26,794 nucleotides of DNA from UBA5399 sp964464145 (GCA_964464145.1 CAYXFB010000035.1:1-26794), one strand, 5' to 3'; positions 7,364 to 14,707 are shown, counted from the first letter of the stretch. A program made the numbers and translations. Notes: a model not told the origin generated them from the letters alone.

Positions 7364-7728
7364 TGCCCTTAGAGCTTAGAATAACGATGATAGTGATCTC
7401 CGTGCTGGTGCTGGTTTACGTGCTGGCCAAGATACGCGCTTCCAAAATGAGCATTGTGGACTCCATATTTTGGATAGTGTTTGCCGTGCTTTTGATAGTG
7501 CTGGCCGTGTTCCCCATAATATCCACCTTTCTGTCTGCGCTGATAGGCATACAAACGCCCTTCAACTTTATATTGCTCTTCATTATAGCGATATTACTGC
7601 TAAAGATATTCCTGATGTCCATACAGATATCGCAGCAAAACGAAAAAATAAAGCTGCTGGATCAGAAGATAGCCTTCGAGGAATTTGAGCGGCTCAAGAA
7701 GGAAAGCGAAAACAAAAAGGAGGATTGA
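7363..7728 (+). CDS. DUF2304 small membrane protein
   Basis: This is a 121-residue protein with three hydrophobic helices (about 6-24, 33-55 and 66-88) and a charged coiled-coil-like tail (about 90-121, QQNEKIKLLDQKIAFEEFERLKKE). This is the DUF2304 layout. The ATG at 7363 shares its A with the upstream TGA, so translation is coupled to the glycosyltransferase gene. In streptococci a GT2 enzyme (GacI) works with a small membrane partner of this type (GacJ) that stimulates it, so I infer an accessory role here. Eighteen of its 21 isoleucine codons are ATA. The last codons form part of the terminator hairpin. Confidence 0.88.
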   Translation: MPLELRITMIVISVLVLVYVLAKIRASKMSIVDSIFWIVFAVLLIVLAVFPIISTFLSALIGIQTPFNFILLFIIAILLLKIFLMSIQISQQNEKIKLLDQKIAFEEFERLKKESENKKED

Positions 7729-7742
7729 GTCCTCCTTTTTTT
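7715..7742. terminator. Bidirectional terminator, DUF2304 and MATE
   Basis: AAGGAGGA (7717-7724), TTGAG, TCCTCCTT (7730-7737) with a T-run to 7742 on the plus strand and an A-run on the other side, so the minus strand also ends in T residues. The DUF2304 stop codon lies in the loop. It serves both convergent genes. Confidence 0.8.
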
Positions 7743-7771
7743 CAGCTTGTCGAAATTTTTTGACAGTCTGC

Positions 7772-9178
7772 CTAGGCTTGCTCTGTGCATAGCGTTGGCT
7801 CTTTTTGTTTGGGTATTATGGTGCGCAGGTGCTTCATTTCGCCTATGGCCAGTAAGAGCGCTATTAGGAAGGCTATACCGTCCGCCACCGGGCCCGCCCA
7901 CAGCACGCCCTCCACGCCTAGAAAATTGGGCAATATGAGCATGGCGGGCACCAGCAGCAAAAGCTGCCGCGAAAGCGTTATGACGGCCGACTTCACCGGC
8001 TTGCCAAGCGCCTGGAAGAATATGCCCGAAACCATCTGGAAACCGTTCAGCAAACAGAGCATCAGAAATACGCGGAAGCTCTCCTGCGCAAATTGATTGT
8101 ATAGCCCGTCCTCAGAGCCGAACAGATTTATAATGCTCTGCGGGAAGAACTGGAACAGCACAAAGCCCACCACGGCCACAAGCGTGGCGCAGATCACGGA
8201 TATCTTGTAGGCCTTTATCACACGGTCGCCGTGCCCCGCTCCGTAATTGAAGCCCACTATGGGCTGCGCGCCCAGCCCGAAGCCTATCATGAAGGAAAGC
8301 AGTATTTGGTTCACCTTCATCACTATGCCGAAGGCGGCCAGCGGTATGTCCGGCCCGTATACGGACTGCGCGCCGTATTGCACCAGCATGTTGTTCGCCA
8401 CCAGTATTGCCACCGTTACGGCTATCTGCGTGATGAAGCTGGATATGCCGTAGCCCATGAGTATCTTGGCCGTTTTGGGAACCAGCTTTATATCCTCGCG
8501 CTTTATCTTCACCGCCTTTATGCGGGGCAGATAGGTCGCGCTTATAACAAAGGTGAGTATCTGGCCTATTATGGTGGCCCAGGCCGCGCCCTGCACACCC
8601 CAGCCAAACACGAATATGAATATGGGATCCAAAATGGTGTTGGTGACCGCGCCCGCTATCATTGATATCATGGCCACCTTGGGACTGCCACCAGCGCGTA
8701 TGCAGGAATTTAGGCCGGTGCCCACCACCACGAAGGGCAGACCCATCACTATTATACGTCCGTAATCCATGGCGTAGGGCATAGAATTTTCCGTCGCGCC
8801 GAACACGCGAACGAGCGGTTCTAGGAAGAATATGCCCACCAGCATGAAGCCCACGCCGAATATTATGAGCAGCAGCAGCGCGTTGCCCACGCCCCTGCGC
8901 GCCTCGCCAGTCTGCCCCTGCCCAAGCTTCAGGCTGAGGTAGGCCGCGGCGCCGTCGCCAATTAGCAGCGCGAAGGCAAAGGCTATGACCACTATGGGAA
9001 ATATAATGTTGGTGGCCGCGTTGCCGAGGTAGCCCACGCCCTGACCTATGAATATTTGATCCACAATATTGTAAAGTGAATTTACAAGCAGAGATATCAC
9101 GCTTGGTACGGCGTATTTCATTACCAGCTTGCCGACGGGCGCGGTGCCCAGCAGCTTCGTTTCAGATACAGCTTCCAT
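7772..9178 (-). CDS. MATE family efflux transporter
   Basis: This is a 468-residue polytopic transporter of about twelve helices. It starts ...LGTAPVGKLVMKYAVPSVISLLVNSLYNIVDQIFIGQ, the standard N-terminus of MepA-like MATE exporters, and repeats the same pattern in the second half (GYGISSFITQIAVTVAILVANNML). Members export cationic drugs, dyes or metabolites by proton or sodium antiport. The start ATG has AGGAGTG upstream. A divergent MarR-type regulator lies across a gap with palindromic operators over the exporter's promoter, so expression is probably induced by a ligand of that regulator. The substrate is unknown. Confidence 0.95.
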   Translation of the reverse strand: MEAVSETKLLGTAPVGKLVMKYAVPSVISLLVNSLYNIVDQIFIGQGVGYLGNAATNIIFPIVVIAFAFALLIGDGAAAYLSLKLGQGQTGEARRGVGNALLLLIIFGVGFMLVGIFFLEPLVRVFGATENSMPYAMDYGRIIVMGLPFVVVGTGLNSCIRAGGSPKVAMISMIAGAVTNTILDPIFIFVFGWGVQGAAWATIIGQILTFVISATYLPRIKAVKIKREDIKLVPKTAKILMGYGISSFITQIAVTVAILVANNMLVQYGAQSVYGPDIPLAAFGIVMKVNQILLSFMIGFGLGAQPIVGFNYGAGHGDRVIKAYKISVICATLVAVVGFVLFQFFPQSIINLFGSEDGLYNQFAQESFRVFLMLCLLNGFQMVSGIFFQALGKPVKSAVITLSRQLLLLVPAMLILPNFLGVEGVLWAGPVADGIAFLIALLLAIGEMKHLRTIIPKQKEPTLCTEQA

Positions 9179-9197
9179 ATATCGATCACTCCTAACA

Positions 9198-9211
9198 GTT
9201 GCCTAGGCAAC
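9198..9211. promoter_or_regulatory. MarR-type operator, perfect palindrome
   Basis: GTTGCCTAGGCAAC is a perfect 14-bp palindrome in the 5' untranslated region of the MATE gene, 19 bases before its start codon. The symmetric form fits a dimeric winged-helix repressor of the MarR family. Confidence 0.7.
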
Positions 9212-9229
9212 GTTCCTTGCAGAATAATG

Positions 9230-9257
9230 GGCAACCGCATTTGGTTGCCTCCGCAAC
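9230..9257. promoter_or_regulatory. Second MarR-type operator with an extra half-site
   Basis: GTTGCCTCCGCAAC (9244-9257) matches the first operator at 12 of 14 positions and starts one base after the MATE -10 box. An additional GGCAACC (9230-9236) pairs with GGTTGCC (9243-9249) as an alternative dyad. Binding here would cover the transcription start. Confidence 0.6.
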
Positions 9258-9258
9258 T

Positions 9259-9287
9259 ATTATAAGGGGAATGTCAAAAAGAGTCAA
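9259..9287 (-). promoter_or_regulatory. Promoter of the MATE gene
   Basis: The minus strand reads TTGACT, 17 bases, TATAAT, differing from the sigma-A consensus at one position. The downstream edge abuts the second operator. Confidence 0.75.
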
Positions 9288-9353
9288 GCGAAAATTTCGC
9301 TGAGTATCGGCCTGCCGCCCGTTTTTTGCGAAGCGTGCCCGATGTAAAAGCGA

Positions 9354-9382
9354 TTGTTTTTATTTGTGATGAGTATTAAAAT
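9354..9382 (+). promoter_or_regulatory. Possible marR promoter
   Basis: TTGTTT, 17 bases, TAAAAT on the plus strand, ending 28 bases before the marR start codon. The -35 is weak. A GCGAAAATTTCGC palindrome lies upstream at 9288-9300. Confidence 0.35.
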
Positions 9383-9410
9383 GAATACATCTAGCGAAGG
9401 GGGAACGGCC

Positions 9411-9821
9411 ATGCGTGAACTCGTGAAAAAACTCTCTATACTTTTCCGGCGGTCGGCCATACATCTTGACAGGGAGCTTGCGGACATGGGCATAACGCAG
9501 GGGCAGATAAAGTATCTCATGTGGGTCTGCGAGCATTCCGGCCAGTCTCAAGAGCAGCTCGCAAGCGCGCTTTGGATAAACAAGGGCGCTGTGGCGCGCG
9601 CCGTGCAGCGTTTCGAGCGCGACGGCTATATATCGCGCGTGGTCTGCGAAAACAACCGCCGGCAATACGGCCTCTTTCCCACCGAAAAAACGCGGAAGGT
9701 GTATGACACCATACGCTCTATAGAAGCGGAGTGGGAGGAGCACATGATGCGCAATCTCTCAAATGAGGAGCGCGACGATCTTGAGCGGCTCTTGAACCGC
9801 CTGCTAAATGATATGGATTGA
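9411..9821 (+). CDS. MarR family transcriptional regulator
   Basis: This is a 136-residue winged-helix regulator with the MarR layout: N-terminal dimer helix (ELVKKLSILFRRSAIHLDRELAD), helix-turn-helix (SQEQLASALWINKGAVARAVQRFERDGYI), wing (SRVVCENNRRQYGLFPTEKTRKV) and C-terminal dimer helices. I place the start at the ATG at 9411, seven bases after GGGGGA. An in-frame ATG at 9369 lacks a ribosome site. It faces away from the MATE gene, with two similar 14-bp palindromes between them, so it most likely represses the exporter. Its stop codon is three bases from the stop of the convergent GGDEF gene, with no terminator visible between them. Confidence 0.93.
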   Translation: MRELVKKLSILFRRSAIHLDRELADMGITQGQIKYLMWVCEHSGQSQEQLASALWINKGAVARAVQRFERDGYISRVVCENNRRQYGLFPTEKTRKVYDTIRSIEAEWEEHMMRNLSNEERDDLERLLNRLLNDMD

Positions 9822-9824
9822 TAT

Positions 9825-11093
9825 TCAGCGCAGTTTGCGTTTTTTCTCCGCCTTATGGCGATACATTTTGGAGTCCGCGCTGTGCAGCAGCGCCTCAGGC
9901 GAATCCTCCTCGTCCTCCCCGAATACCTCCACACCGTAGCTGAACGATATGTTGTATGGCTTTAGCTTTTTGTGGTTGAGCGCCTCCAGCTTTTCCACCA
10001 TGCGCAGCATAACCCTGCGCGCGTTTTCCAGCGTACAGTTTTTGAACAGTATGAAAAATTCGTCGCCGCCGTAGCGTATCACCGACTCTGAGGAACGCAC
10101 GGAGGAGGTGAGCGCGTTGGCCACTATGCGCAGATAATTATCGCCCTCGGCATGGCCGAATGAGTCGTTCACCGCCTTTAGGCCGTCCACATCTATGAAG
10201 GCTATGCAGTTTGGCTCTTCGCCCTCGCTTTCGTGCAGCGCCTTGAGCATATTCAGCCCCGCGCGCCGGTTCAGCGTGCCCGTGAGCGAATCGAAATTGG
10301 CGGACTCGGAAAGCTTTTCCTCCGTCAGCTTCCAGTCGGTTATGTCATCCGCCACGTGCAGGAAAAATGTTTGCCCGTTGGGCAGCGTGAATGTATCGGA
10401 GGTGGCGCGAAACCAGCGGGCGTTATCCTCGTCTATTATTTCGCGCACCACCGGAAAGGACATTTCGGCCGAACTGTAATGACAAAAATGCGCGATGAGC
10501 GGCTCCGTATCTTCCCGAACATTATCAGGGGAAAGGTGTGTCATGCCGTTCAGCATCTTTTTGGCGGGCGGGTTTGTGTATACCACCTTGCCCGTATCGT
10601 CCACCTCTATTATCTGTATGTCCAGCATGTTAACCGCGGTGATTATCTGGTGGTAGCGCCAGCTGTTCATTGCCGCCGGGTCAGACATTGCAAAATCTCC
10701 GTTCCCCGCGCCCAGCGAGGCCTGCGCCACCTTATCCACAAGCTCGTTGAAGGAGGCGTAAAGCTCGTTGCCCTCGCCCTCCAGCTTGCTGACTATCTTT
10801 CCCCTAAGCAGCTCGCCCACGTTCCACGTGATAACGTTCAGCATGGATTGGAGCTGCTTTCCGCTTTGCGCCAGCATGTTTTGCCGCGGCGGTATGGTGC
10901 CGCCCAGCTTGCCCTGCGCAAGCTCGGCCGAAAGCTGCGCCACCTCTGCAAGCTGCTCTGTGAGCTTGTTCAGCTTGGAGACGACGCCACAAAAGGGCAT
11001 CTCCGCTTCTATGGGCGGGGGAAAATCGCCGGCAAGCAGCGTATCCAAGCTTTCCTCTATTTCCTTTAACAACTGTTCCGCTTCAACACTCAT
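9825..11093 (-). CDS. PAS-GGDEF diguanylate cyclase, cytosolic
   Basis: This is a 422-residue protein without membrane helices. The N-terminal helical region (about 1-130) includes a HAMP-like stretch, followed by a PAS domain (about 145-262, IIEVDDTGKVVYTNPPAKKML) and a GGDEF domain (about 265-415). The active site is intact: YGGDEF (341-346, ATG numbering), with FDSLTGTLNRR at the start and IDVDGLKAVND for the metal site. The inhibitory I-site position reads RSSE instead of RxxD, so product feedback may be weak. A TTG directly precedes the ATG, so the start could be one codon earlier. The ribosome site is poor. It follows the V4R gene by about 20 bases and probably shares its promoter, so the V4R protein may control it. 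Confidence 0.92.
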   Translation of the reverse strand: MSVEAEQLLKEIEESLDTLLAGDFPPPIEAEMPFCGVVSKLNKLTEQLAEVAQLSAELAQGKLGGTIPPRQNMLAQSGKQLQSMLNVITWNVGELLRGKIVSKLEGEGNELYASFNELVDKVAQASLGAGNGDFAMSDPAAMNSWRYHQIITAVNMLDIQIIEVDDTGKVVYTNPPAKKMLNGMTHLSPDNVREDTEPLIAHFCHYSSAEMSFPVVREIIDEDNARWFRATSDTFTLPNGQTFFLHVADDITDWKLTEEKLSESANFDSLTGTLNRRAGLNMLKALHESEGEEPNCIAFIDVDGLKAVNDSFGHAEGDNYLRIVANALTSSVRSSESVIRYGGDEFFILFKNCTLENARRVMLRMVEKLEALNHKKLKPYNISFSYGVEVFGEDEEDSPEALLHSADSKMYRHKAEKKRKLR

Positions 11094-11115
11094 CAAAATA
11101 CCGTTCCGTGTTTTT

Positions 11116-11637
11116 TTATTCTGGTTTCACGCTGAACCGGCAGGTGCGGTCGCCGGTGGCCCAGCAGTCAACCTCTCTCGTTTTGAAGGGCTTGCCCGTA
11201 TACGCCTCCATTATGCCGGATATAAAGCCCTCGTCATAATCGCACACCGTCGTGCCCGAGACGGGCAGCCCGGAGCAATCCAGATCCTCCGATACCGTCA
11301 GCGTGAATGTGAGGCTCTCCATATCGGCGCGCTCTATGTTCAGTATGCCTATCTTGAGGTCGCGCAGCTGGTTACTAAGGTTCGAAACAAAGAAATCAAA
11401 ATCGCCCGAAAGATCCAGCAGGTTGTTGGCAAGCGACATGCCTGCCAAATGTCCGGCGGCGCGCAGCAGATCGCAGGAGCGCTCCTCGCCGTATTCACGC
11501 GCCAGCACATCCTTCAGCGTATACTGAAAAAGCCTGTATACTATTATTGGCATCTCCGTTCCAAGTGTTTTGCGTCCGGCTTCTATATCGCCGAGGTTTT
11601 CCCATTTGAAAGTTGATTCTGTTTCCTGATTTTGCAT
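11116..11637 (-). CDS. V4R (4-vinyl reductase-like) domain sensor protein
   Basis: This is a stand-alone V4R domain of 173 residues. The diagnostic C-terminal block is present: DCSGLPVSGTTVCDYDEGFISGI then TGKP, VDCWATGDRTCRFSV. Cysteines 121, 132, 158 and 166 occupy the conserved metal- or ligand-binding positions of the family. V4R domains bind small hydrophobic or tetrapyrrole-like ligands in characterised members and also occur as sensor modules. No enzyme domain is present. The start ATG has GGAG upstream. It is the first gene of a two-gene unit with a PAS-GGDEF cyclase, and I infer that it regulates that cyclase by direct contact. Confidence 0.88.
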   Translation of the reverse strand: MQNQETESTFKWENLGDIEAGRKTLGTEMPIIVYRLFQYTLKDVLAREYGEERSCDLLRAAGHLAGMSLANNLLDLSGDFDFFVSNLSNQLRDLKIGILNIERADMESLTFTLTVSEDLDCSGLPVSGTTVCDYDEGFISGIMEAYTGKPFKTREVDCWATGDRTCRFSVKPE

Positions 11638-11706
11638 TGCTGTCTCCTTTTAATGTTCGGCACTTCATGAAAACAAAGAAATTTGACGTATTTTAAAATT
11701 ATAATA

Positions 11707-11735
11707 AGTATAACGCAAACGATTATCGCGGTCAA
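11707..11735 (-). promoter_or_regulatory. Promoter of the V4R-GGDEF operon
   Basis: The minus strand reads TTGACC, 17 bases, TATACT. It lies just after the stop of the upstream oxidoreductase gene and about 70 bases before the V4R start. Confidence 0.6.
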
Positions 11736-11747
11736 CTTTACGCATTG

Positions 11748-12878
11748 CTACACAACAGGCATTGCCGCGCGCTTTTTGTGCGAGGCAAGCGCCGCCGTGG
11801 CTATTGCGTGAGACCAGGCCGTTTCCTCCGGCAAGCAGCAGCCGAAGGCTACCTCGCGGCCCGCGTATTCCGCCATGAAGGCCGCCCACATCTGCAATAT
11901 GGCGTCCGAAAAGCCAAACTCGAATATGCTGCCAGATATGGTGGGGAACTGCGTTTTGTAGCCTATTCCCAGGCGGCACCAGGCCTGTTCGCGCCCGCAG
12001 TCCTGCGTGTAATAAAAGGCGTTAGCATCGGCTGTGGAAAAACGGGCGGAGCACTTCATGCCCTTCACCGTTATGTAAAAATCGTTGGTCGCGCCAGGCT
12101 CCATGCGCTTGGTCTCAAGGAACATGGGGAACTCGCTGCCGTCCGGATTTGCGCAGTCGCAGGAGAGCACCGCGTTGTCCCATGTGTCGCAGGCCGCTCT
12201 GCCGCCCGCTCCGTCCGGTCGCTCCGTGACAAGCTTGGTGAGCGAGGCGTATACACGAGAGGGCACAAAGCCCGCGCGCACCGGTATGAACTGTATGTGC
12301 ATACCAAGATCGCCCATGCAGCCGTATTCGCCGTTGCGGGAAACCTGCCGCTTCCAGTTTATGGGCTTCTCGAGATCCATATCGCTGGAGTGCAAAAAAC
12401 CGGCGCGTATCTCTATTATCCTACCGAACCTGCCCTCTTTGAGCCATTCCGCCACCCTCTGCGCGCCCGGAAAGAAGGCCAGCTGGCTGGCACAGCGCAC
12501 GAAGAGGGAGGGATGCTTTCGGATCTCCGCCAATATGGCCGCGTTCGCGCTTTGATCTATACCGAAGGGCTTTTCGCCCATGAGATGTTTACCCGCGCGC
12601 AGCACGTCTATATATATTCTCTCGTGCAGATCGTGCGGCACGGCGCAATATATGGCGTCTATATCCTCGCGCGCCAAAAGCTCGCGATAATCCGCCTCGA
12701 AATATTTCACGGTGGGTATGGCGGAAAACCAGCTTCGGCTGGCCTCGGACGGGCTGGCCACCCCCACGATCTCCGGCACGGGAATATCGCCCCGCAGGTG
12801 ACACCAACGCGCCGCCGCGCTGGCAAATTCGCGCCCCATCAATCCGCCGCCGATTATTCCGAAACGTAATTTTTCCAT
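11748..12878 (-). CDS. Gfo/Idh/MocA family oxidoreductase
   Basis: This is a 376-residue NAD(P)-dependent dehydrogenase of sugars or cyclitols. The N-terminal Rossmann fold has GIIGGGLMG (7-15), and the family signature GEKPFG lies at 101-106. The C-terminal domain, with NGEYGCMGDLGMHIQFIPVRAGF, contains the usual D-x-x-x-H region of the active site. I prefer the ATG at 12878, where the family match begins. The frame stays open to 12914 through a poorly supported TTG. AAAGG upstream is a modest ribosome site. No transport or sugar-use genes adjoin it, so the substrate is unknown. It appears monocistronic with a good promoter. Confidence 0.92.
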   Translation of the reverse strand: MEKLRFGIIGGGLMGREFASAAARWCHLRGDIPVPEIVGVASPSEASRSWFSAIPTVKYFEADYRELLAREDIDAIYCAVPHDLHERIYIDVLRAGKHLMGEKPFGIDQSANAAILAEIRKHPSLFVRCASQLAFFPGAQRVAEWLKEGRFGRIIEIRAGFLHSSDMDLEKPINWKRQVSRNGEYGCMGDLGMHIQFIPVRAGFVPSRVYASLTKLVTERPDGAGGRAACDTWDNAVLSCDCANPDGSEFPMFLETKRMEPGATNDFYITVKGMKCSARFSTADANAFYYTQDCGREQAWCRLGIGYKTQFPTISGSIFEFGFSDAILQMWAAFMAEYAGREVAFGCCLPEETAWSHAIATAALASHKKRAAMPVV

Positions 12879-12961
12879 AGCACACCGGCCTTTCAAAGCA
12901 TTGCGCCACGGCAAGCAAACACGCCGGGCACAGCCAAATTTCGCAGGTTATTCATATCAAT

Positions 12962-12990
12962 ATATTACTCTTCAGGTGATGTTTTGTCAA
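12962..12990 (-). promoter_or_regulatory. Promoter of the Gfo/Idh/MocA gene
   Basis: The minus strand reads TTGACA, 17 bases, TAATAT: a perfect -35 and a five-of-six -10. The rest of the gap to 13131 shows nothing recognisable. Confidence 0.65.
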
Positions 12991-13131
12991 TTTTCATGAC
13001 AGCGCATCCATATTTTGTATATAAAACGATCGCCACCCTGCCTGAGGACACAAAACGCCGCACGCGCCGCCCAATATCTACGCCCAAAACAACATATAGA
13101 AAATAAATTTGAAAAGGGATAGCCGTATTAC

Positions 13132-13160
13132 TTGATTTTGCCATAAACTTATGATAATAT
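13132..13160 (+). promoter_or_regulatory. Promoter of the tRNA-Met gene
   Basis: TTGATT, 17 bases, TAATAT on the plus strand, about 20 bases upstream of the tRNA 5' end. Confidence 0.55.
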
Positions 13161-13180
13161 TATTTTTGCTAACATTTCAT

Positions 13181-13257
13181 GGCGGTGTAGCTCAGCTGGC
13201 TAGAGCGCTCGGTTCATACCCGGAAGGTCACTGGTTCGAGCCCAGTCACCGCTACCA
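13181..13257 (+). tRNA. tRNA-Met (CAT), elongator type
   Basis: This is a 77-nt tRNA with encoded CCA. The acceptor arm is GGCGGTG/CACCGCT with a terminal G-T pair, the D-arm is GCTC/GAGC, the anticodon loop is TTCATAC, and the T-arm is ACTGG-TTCGAGC-CCAGT. The loop TTCATAC and overall match to Bacillus elongator tRNA-Met argue against initiator tRNA and against tRNA-Ile2, which carries CTCATAA. The anticodon stem is weak: C27 faces A43, a mismatch, and T28-G42 is a wobble pair. Confidence 0.96.
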
Positions 13258-13266
13258 AACAAGAAA

Positions 13267-13296
13267 AGTGTTCCACGCAGTGGGACGCTTTTTTTG
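13267..13296 (+). terminator. Terminator of tRNA-Met
   Basis: AGTGTTCCAC-gca-GTGGGACGCT forms a 10-bp stem with two T-G pairs and is followed by a run of T residues. Confidence 0.85.
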
Positions 13297-13341
13297 TTTT
13301 GATAAAGATGTGCTGCGCCTCGGGGCAGGGACCTTCCGGGG

Positions 13342-13380
13342 TACCCGGAAGAGTCACTGTCAGCCCAGTCACCGCTACCA
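13342..13380 (+). pseudogene. Degenerate duplicate of the tRNA-Met 3' half
   Basis: TACCCGGAA, GTCACTG and AGCCCAGTCACCGCTACCA repeat the tRNA from its anticodon to CCA (13217-13257) with one inserted A and a few deleted T-loop bases. No matching 5' half is present and the T-loop is destroyed, so it is not a functional tRNA. Just before it, CTTCCGGG-gta-CCCGGAAG (13333-13351) forms a perfect 8-bp hairpin that overlaps the duplicate. A second copy of the terminator follows, so tRNA end and terminator were duplicated together. Confidence 0.85.
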
Positions 13381-13384
13381 TAAT

Positions 13385-13417
13385 AAAAAGCGTTCCACAC
13401 AATAGAACGCTTTTTTT
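13385..13417. terminator. Second, bidirectional terminator
   Basis: AAAAAGCGTTC, a 9-base loop, then GAACGC and seven T residues. The sequence CGTTCCAC and the T-run resemble the tRNA-Met terminator. The A-run on the left lets it also end the M29 aminopeptidase transcript from the minus strand. Confidence 0.75.
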
Positions 13418-13479
13418 CATTTGCATATAAACCACCGGCAATGCCGGCAGCAGAGAAAAAACTTCACAGACCCCCAAAA

Positions 13480-14595
13480 CTACTTCAGCTTCTCGGGGTT
13501 CATGCATTTAAGCGCCTCCGCCACAAATATGCCGTCCTTACGGATCAGCTTTTCATCAAAATAGATCTCTCCGCCGCCGTGCTCCTTGGTCTGCACAAGC
13601 ACCAGATCCCAATGCACCGCGCTCTCGTTGCCGTTGTACGCGTCATCGTAGGCGCTTCCCGGCGTGAAATGCAGGCTGCCCGCTATCTTCTCGTCGAACA
13701 GTATATCGCCCATGGGCTTTGTTATGTACGGGTTTATGCCCAGCGAAAACTCGCCGATGTAGCGCGCGCCCTCGTCCGTATCCAGTATCTTGTTTATGCG
13801 CTCCGTGTCGTTGGCCGTGGCCTTCACTATCTTGCCCTTTTTGAAGGTAAGACAAACATCCTCAAACTTGAAGCCCTGATGGAAGGAGGGCGTGTTGTAG
13901 CTTATGGTTCCGTTCACGCTGGTGCGAACGGGCGCGGTGTACACCTCTCCGTCCGGCACGTTGTAGTGTCCGTCGCACTTTTTGGCCTTTATATCCTTTA
14001 TGGAAAAGCTCAGATCGGTGCCCGGGCCCACTATGCGCACCTTGTCCGTCTTGGCGTAGGCGTCAAGCAGCGAATCCATCGCCACGGACATTTTTGCGTA
14101 ATCCAGATTGCACACGTCGAAATAGAAATCCTCGAAGGCCTCCGTGCTCATTCCCGCCTGCTGCGCCATTGCGGGCGAGGGGTAGCGCAGCACCACCCAG
14201 TTGGTCTTTTTCACGCGGATGTTGTGGTGCACCTCTTTGCCGTATATGCTGTTGTACATCTCCATTTTATCGCTGGGAACGTCGCTCATCTCGAAGGCGT
14301 TGTCTCCGCCTCGGAAGGATATATAGGCGTTCATCTGCTTCATGCGCGCGCTTGCCCAGCGCGTCAGATCCTTTATTTGCTTTTCGTTGGCCTGCATCAG
14401 CCATTCGCGCGTCACCGCCTGATGAGACTGCGCAACGTAGGGTAGAGCGCCCGCCGCGTATATGTCCTTGACCACCTGCGTAACCAGAAAGTCGGGAACG
14501 CCCGTTGTTTCCACCAGCACTCGCTGGCCCTTTTTCACTCCGCAGGAATAGTTTACCAGTGTGCTTGTCAGTTTTTTTACTCTTTCGTCAACCAT
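13480..14595 (-). CDS. Aminopeptidase, M29 family
   Basis: This is a metal-dependent aminopeptidase of the thermophilic (M29, AmpS/PepS-like) family, 371 residues. Family landmarks include the N-terminal LVNYSCGVKKGQRVLVE, the glycine-rich GPGTDLSFSI, NVPDGEVYTAPV (where the metal-binding Glu of the G-E pair lies), YIGEFSLGINPYI, and near the C-terminus HFTPGSAYDDAY and AVHWDLVL (His and Asp ligands). I choose the second ATG at 14595: AGAGGT is eight bases before it but only one base before the first ATG at 14601. It is cytosolic and probably trims peptides. It is monocistronic. TATAAT lies on the minus strand near 14640-14660 but no good -35 was seen. Confidence 0.93.
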   Translation of the reverse strand: MVDERVKKLTSTLVNYSCGVKKGQRVLVETTGVPDFLVTQVVKDIYAAGALPYVAQSHQAVTREWLMQANEKQIKDLTRWASARMKQMNAYISFRGGDNAFEMSDVPSDKMEMYNSIYGKEVHHNIRVKKTNWVVLRYPSPAMAQQAGMSTEAFEDFYFDVCNLDYAKMSVAMDSLLDAYAKTDKVRIVGPGTDLSFSIKDIKAKKCDGHYNVPDGEVYTAPVRTSVNGTISYNTPSFHQGFKFEDVCLTFKKGKIVKATANDTERINKILDTDEGARYIGEFSLGINPYITKPMGDILFDEKIAGSLHFTPGSAYDDAYNGNESAVHWDLVLVQTKEHGGGEIYFDEKLIRKDGIFVAEALKCMNPEKLK

Positions 14596-14707
14596 TGCCA
14601 TTACCTCTTATATATAAAATTTCTCTCATTTGTAGCTTACTTTATAATTATAACACAATGGCGGCGGCATAATCTAATATTTGCGCTTTCTCGCCACGCC
14701 CCCGCGC

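Noticed and set aside
13181..13257. tRNA-Ile2 (lysidine, CAT anticodon)
   Set aside because: The anticodon loop TTCATAC and overall match fit elongator tRNA-Met. tRNA-Ile2 has CTCATAA in the loop.
13151..13405. Plus-strand frame across the tRNA-Met gene
   Set aside because: It translates the tRNA and its terminators, a well-known false gene (VAQLARALGSYPEG type).
13433..13445. CCGGCAATGCCGG hairpin downstream of the M29 gene as its terminator
   Set aside because: No T-run follows on the minus strand. The bidirectional hairpin at 13385-13417 is a better terminator.
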